A DNA stretch of 64,000 bases, from contig NC_060237.1 of the NCBI RefSeq assembly GCF_021155775.2, positions 24,945,778 through 25,009,777 of the forward strand. Direction: 5' to 3'. Of this stretch, positions 60,748 through 64,000 are shown piece by piece. This DNA is from Neodiprion pinetum (Eukaryota; Arthropoda; Insecta; Hymenoptera; Diprionidae). The position numbers were made by a program, and so were the translations under genes. Within the stretch, counting starts at the first letter, position 1. The number at the start of each line of letters is the position of its first letter. The notes under the pieces are model-generated. The model saw only the letters and a program-made list of their open reading frames with translations, had not been told where the DNA came from and did no database searches.

Positions 60748-61320
60748 GTTTTATACACCGATCACATTCGCTGCTTCAAAGCTCCGTAGCGTAACCTCCG
60801 GATGTTGCAATTGTTATCCTTGCATAAATGTGTTTTTTGTACCAACTCTTCGCTTGGTGTAAGTTCAAAGTATACCCTTCAAATTTCATGATCGACCAAA
60901 ATTCACCGACAATTCCCCCAGCGTACGCTTGGCAGAACATTCGAGAAATTTAAACCGATAACCTGAATTTCCTGCACTAAATTTTGAAAAATAGCCGAAA
61001 TTTTGTTGCTTTTCGTCTGTTGCTCGTTAATGCTTAACGCAACGTCGAATGATTACCGCGCCATGCAACTGGTTCGTTACGCACAATGCATTAAGTGCGC
61101 TGCAGACATATTAAAACATACCAAGCTAATAAGTCATTGTTAGTAATTATCACACGCACGCATTGTGCGCACTATACTGCCGTTCCCGCGAGTCGTTTTT
61201 AACCTGTATTGAGGGAGAAAAAAGGGTCGTTAATTTATCACGCGTATACGAACCTGGAATAAAACCAGCAGTTAAACAGGCCCTGCAACGGTGAATCGAG
61301 CAATTATGCATCAGCCGTTT

Positions 61321-61328
61321 TATCGATA
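61321..61328. promoter_or_regulatory. TATCGATA (DRE-like)
   Basis: An exact TATCGATA palindrome, the core of the DREF/BEAF-class element at insect promoters. It lies 0.66 kb from the denser cluster at 61983-62030. Confidence 0.35.
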
Positions 61329-61982
61329 GTTAAAAATTACTGAAAACTAAAACGCCTTCGTCGGTGGTGAAAATTACATCTTTTTGAACTGAAAGTCTTG
61401 CGAGTATTTGTGTACAATTTTTTACCGACCCGTAATAATTCCCGCTGAGTTGGAAACCTTTTTTTAATCTACTTTAATGAGTAAATAAAAAAAAAAATAA
61501 AAAAAACCGAATAATTACCCGAAAGTTGAATTGCACTTTCGTGCAGTGAAAAAAAGAACAACACGGCACGAAACTTTTACAAGTATTACAAAAATGAATT
61601 TTACACTCAAGGAAGAAAAAGGACCAGGAAAAGGGGAGGAATTGGAAAAGTGGGAAAAGTGACGCGGGTCGCGTGGCGTTCCTGGTAACTGATTTTGTAT
61701 CGCGTAGTGGAGGATTTATCGCGCAGGCAGGGACGAGAAGAAGCTGAGACTTCGCCTCGCGTCGGCCGATGGTCGTGAGATAATTTGCCAGGCGGAGTAT
61801 ATCGAAGAGGATAATTAGTGAAATTTTTCCCTCTTATTTTTATGCAAATCCGGCGCATGTTAGAAGTCAACTCTCTATCAGATCGCGCTCTTTGACGTCT
61901 CGATTGCCATGCGCTCGCATCCCGGGCGCCGCGCCGACCCGAGACGCCTATCGACCCATCACCTTCCGCCGTTCCTTGCAGG

Positions 61983-62030
61983 TATCGATAAATAATCGAT
62001 ACACTTATCGAAACCATTACACATCGATAG
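61983..62030. promoter_or_regulatory. DRE-like cluster (WATCGATW sites), possible promoter
   Basis: Within 48 bases lie TATCGATA (61983-61990), AATCGATA (61994-62001), a half-match TTATCGAA (62005-62012) and CATCGATA (62022-62029). In Drosophila such elements (bound by DREF or BEAF-32) mark TATA-less housekeeping promoters and boundaries. A CpG-rich stretch lies just upstream (61.91-61.98 kb). A minus-strand ATG at 62017 opens a 136-codon frame to 61607 that overlaps the motifs, so that frame is not a convincing product. The direction of any transcript is unclear. Confidence 0.35.
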
Positions 62031-63351
62031 CTATCTCAAGGCGGCGGCGAACGGGAGCGCCTTGCCAGGAAGTATCTGATGCTACGTGCAGCCAGCAGAC
62101 GCTGATGCAACTTCTGCTTAAGCTCCGTCCACATCCGGAGGCGTCGCGACGTCTGATTATTAATTAACGTTAAGTAAATTACGCTCAATCTCAGACTTTT
62201 TTACGCACTTGTTTTCTTTTTTTGTTTTGTTTTTTTTTTGTTTTTTTCGCGCGTACGGTTAACAATAGGTTTTCTAGACGGACAATTAGCGGGCGGATGT
62301 ACTGCGAAATTAGACCGAGTAGGAAACCTCTTTTATTTTCAAGATCCCACGAAATTCTTCCGTCTTTGTTATTGGCTGCACCGCAATGCGTTGTTTACCA
62401 AGCAAACGCGTTACATTCGTAACGAAACTGAGTTTTGACATTTCATTATCATTTTGGAAGAGGAATTCTTCGCTCACTCGCCCACCTGAAATGTTCCAGA
62501 TAACTTTTGTTCTAAATAATTATAGCTCAACTGTCAATGGAAGAAAAATATCGCTGAAAAAATCGTAGATCAACAACGCTCTGCAACAGCGGAACGGTAA
62601 GGTGGAAAATTTGTATCACTGTTTCACTGAGAGAAAAATTGTAAAACTCGCTAAAGATAGAACGGGGATTCGAAACACAGGCGTTCTGCACGACAAGCGC
62701 TGAAAAACGGTTGAAACGAGGCACACCCTTCTTCTCTGTAACGTATTTTTCTTTTCACGATTCTTGTTCGACAGGCTGATTGAGTTTTATGATTCCCAAC
62801 GAAATGCAACTAAACGAGTTGTAGGTATAGGTACAGTTTGATGCTTGTCTTTATTCTTGTAAACTGCGAGAAACATATTCGATAAAATTCTTGGCGCGTA
62901 AAGCATGTACTTGTATTATAATCGAGCAAAGTACAAAACAGCGAAACTCTGTGGTAGAACGAATCTTGCATTGAATATAGACTTTGTATTTGACGTGGGT
63001 CGGCTGAAATATATCTTTTTAAAATCTGCAGCATCGACGATAATTAATAAAATAGAAACAACAACGACAGGCAGTATCGGTTTCGCGCTACAATCTCTTT
63101 ATACCGTAAGAGAATAGTTTATCTTTTTTCTTTTTCATGTTATTAATTTTTATCTCTCAAGAACGAACGTTTGTCAGCGTGATTTCACCTGACGTACCAA
63201 TCACGCGAATGACGCGGTAAACCGCGAGGTGTAATTAACTCTCGATTAATGAATTGTATACTACCGGAGATTTCACCACCGACTTCTCCGCGTGAACGGG
63301 CCTTAACGGATCCACCATTATACCATATCCTCGATCGCGCCGTGGGTGCGC
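62031..63351. other. Non-coding stretch, no supportable gene
   Basis: A T-rich tract (62211-62247) is followed by AT-rich sequence with chance frames of 60-78 codons. No coding evidence is visible downstream of the DRE-like cluster on either strand. Confidence 0.55.
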
Positions 63352-63402
63352 GTATCGATACACGAGCATATAATGCATATGCATTATCGATACGTATCGA
63401 TG
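63352..63402. promoter_or_regulatory. Nested palindromes with DRE-like sites
   Basis: Three perfect palindromes lie in 50 bases: GTATCGATAC (63352-63361), ATAATGCATATGCATTAT (63370-63387, 18 bp) and ATCGATACGTATCGAT (63386-63401, 16 bp), the last two overlapping by two bases. TATCGATA occurs at 63353-63360 and 63385-63392, and TATCGATG at 63395-63402. The 18-bp palindrome has a central CATATG E-box and two overlapping ATGCAT words. It may be a compact regulatory node or a structure-prone site. Confidence 0.45.
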
Positions 63403-64000
63403 TACGTATAATGTAAGCTTGGATACGAAGCGCAATGCGGTGCCGCGTAACTCCGGTTGGGCCGTGACTCCGGCGTGCATTTGGACCAACAATTCGGCAC
63501 CGATACGATCTTTGTTTGCCAATGTTTAGACTTTCAATTACGCTAGGTGTTAAACCTATCATCCGGGTTTAGAAAGTAGCTCTCGCCGCGCGGACCGCGG
63601 TATCTACCGCAGCCGGTATTTTCCAGGTGGAAACGGTCCTCCGTTTCTCTGGAACACTCCTTGTACCTACTCCGATACGAAGGAAATTGAAGTAATCGAC
63701 TTGATCTTCGAAACGACAAAAATTTTGTCGCATCAGCCGGCGGAGGTCAAGCTTCCAAGACTCCGCAGTAATGAACGAGTAAAAAGCGCATTCATGCTTC
63801 TCGGTCCGAGAATGCAGAATTGATCCGTCATTGATATCGTATTGGGTTTAGCCGTTACGCCAGTCGTTAAACCTTTTTGTGATATTATTTACTGATTAAG
63901 ACCAATTTGCCGTATTCTTCGTCGGTGGTTGCCGGTTGAGATGAGGCCGAAATGGAATGAATGAAGAAGAAAAAAAAAAAAAAAATTAGTAATATAACGA
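63403..64000. other. Non-coding end of window
   Basis: No gene is visible. GTACCTAC lies near 63.66 kb, and the window closes with a GAAGAAG stretch running into A16 (63970-63985). Confidence 0.6.
63970..63985. repeat. A16 homopolymer
   Basis: Sixteen consecutive A after GAAGAAG. Confidence 0.95.

Larger units (their letters stand above)
56889..61320. other. Non-coding stretch, no supportable gene
   Basis: This contains (TC)n at 58057-58077, a 9-bp inverted repeat at 58981-59009, a purine-rich tract at 59517-59571, (ATGACG)n at 59926-59964 and the second copy of the 18-bp repeat at 60730-60747. A tRNA B-box-like GGTTCAATTCC near 57.53 kb has no A box at the right distance. No frame has a recognisable domain. 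Confidence 0.6.

Noticed and set aside
1..64000. Transposable-element coding remnants, viral insertions, CRISPR or operon-like systems
   Set aside because: No frame shows transposase, reverse transcriptase, integrase, capsid or Cas motifs, and no regular spaced repeats were seen on either strand.

Overview
The window looks like nuclear DNA from an insect, most likely a hymenopteran of sawfly type. I infer this from intermediate GC, abundant undepleted CpG, many dinucleotide and trinucleotide microsatellites, strong GT..AG splice-like sites, and no operon-like gene packing. This is inference from composition; no recognisable protein fixes the taxon. I found no rRNA, tRNA, CRISPR array, prokaryotic gene or intact transposon.

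Almost all of the 64 kb is non-coding: intergenic DNA and/or very large introns. No long open frame on either strand carries a domain I recognise. The longest (240 codons at 20612-21334, TTG-initiated) has the low-complexity composition of a chance frame. What can be extracted is a small set of exon candidates, judged by splice signals plus an open frame, all of modest confidence. They are a 5'-exon-like GC-rich start ending at a consensus donor (607/608); an exon-like segment at 7896-8031 holding a 43-codon frame with a signal-peptide-like start; a 53-codon acidic/basic small ORF at 11317-11478; a phase-consistent spliced model on the plus strand (14159-14227, 15307-15335, optional 16053-16120, 18676-18843); an exon-like block at 20830-20926; a minus-strand exon-like block at 29064-28879; and a promoter/5'-leader-like CpG-rich block at about 29490-30267.

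The most objective signals are non-coding. There are two perfect 15-bp inverted repeats (1158-1197 and 48971-49045, the latter with a TGACGTCA palindrome in each arm). Two TATCGATA (DRE-like) groups lie at 61.98-62.03 kb and 63.35-63.40 kb, the second woven into nested perfect palindromes of 18 and 16 bp. An 18-bp exact direct repeat 8.1 kb apart (52590 and 60730) contains, on the minus strand, the Exd/Hth-type composite TGATTGACAG. The octamer GTAGGTAC and its heptamer core GTAGGTA are several-fold over-represented. Microsatellites include (AAG)~20 at 30301, (AAT)13 at 31209, (TC)n at 34457, 50613 and 58057, (ATGACG)n at 59926 and a 19-base C run at 43885.

Layout: 1-0.6 kb possible 5' exon; 0.6-11.3 kb non-coding with AT-rich stretches; 11.3-18.8 kb the best candidate small spliced gene; 18.8-28.8 kb mostly non-coding; 28.9-31.2 kb exon-like minus block, promoter/leader-like block and two large microsatellites; 31.2-48.5 kb non-coding; 48.5-49.1 kb inverted-repeat cluster; 49-61.3 kb non-coding; 61.3-63.4 kb DRE-like promoter candidate. 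The simplest reading is a regulatory landscape or giant intron with at most one or two small genes. No previously undescribed system can be demonstrated from sequence alone.
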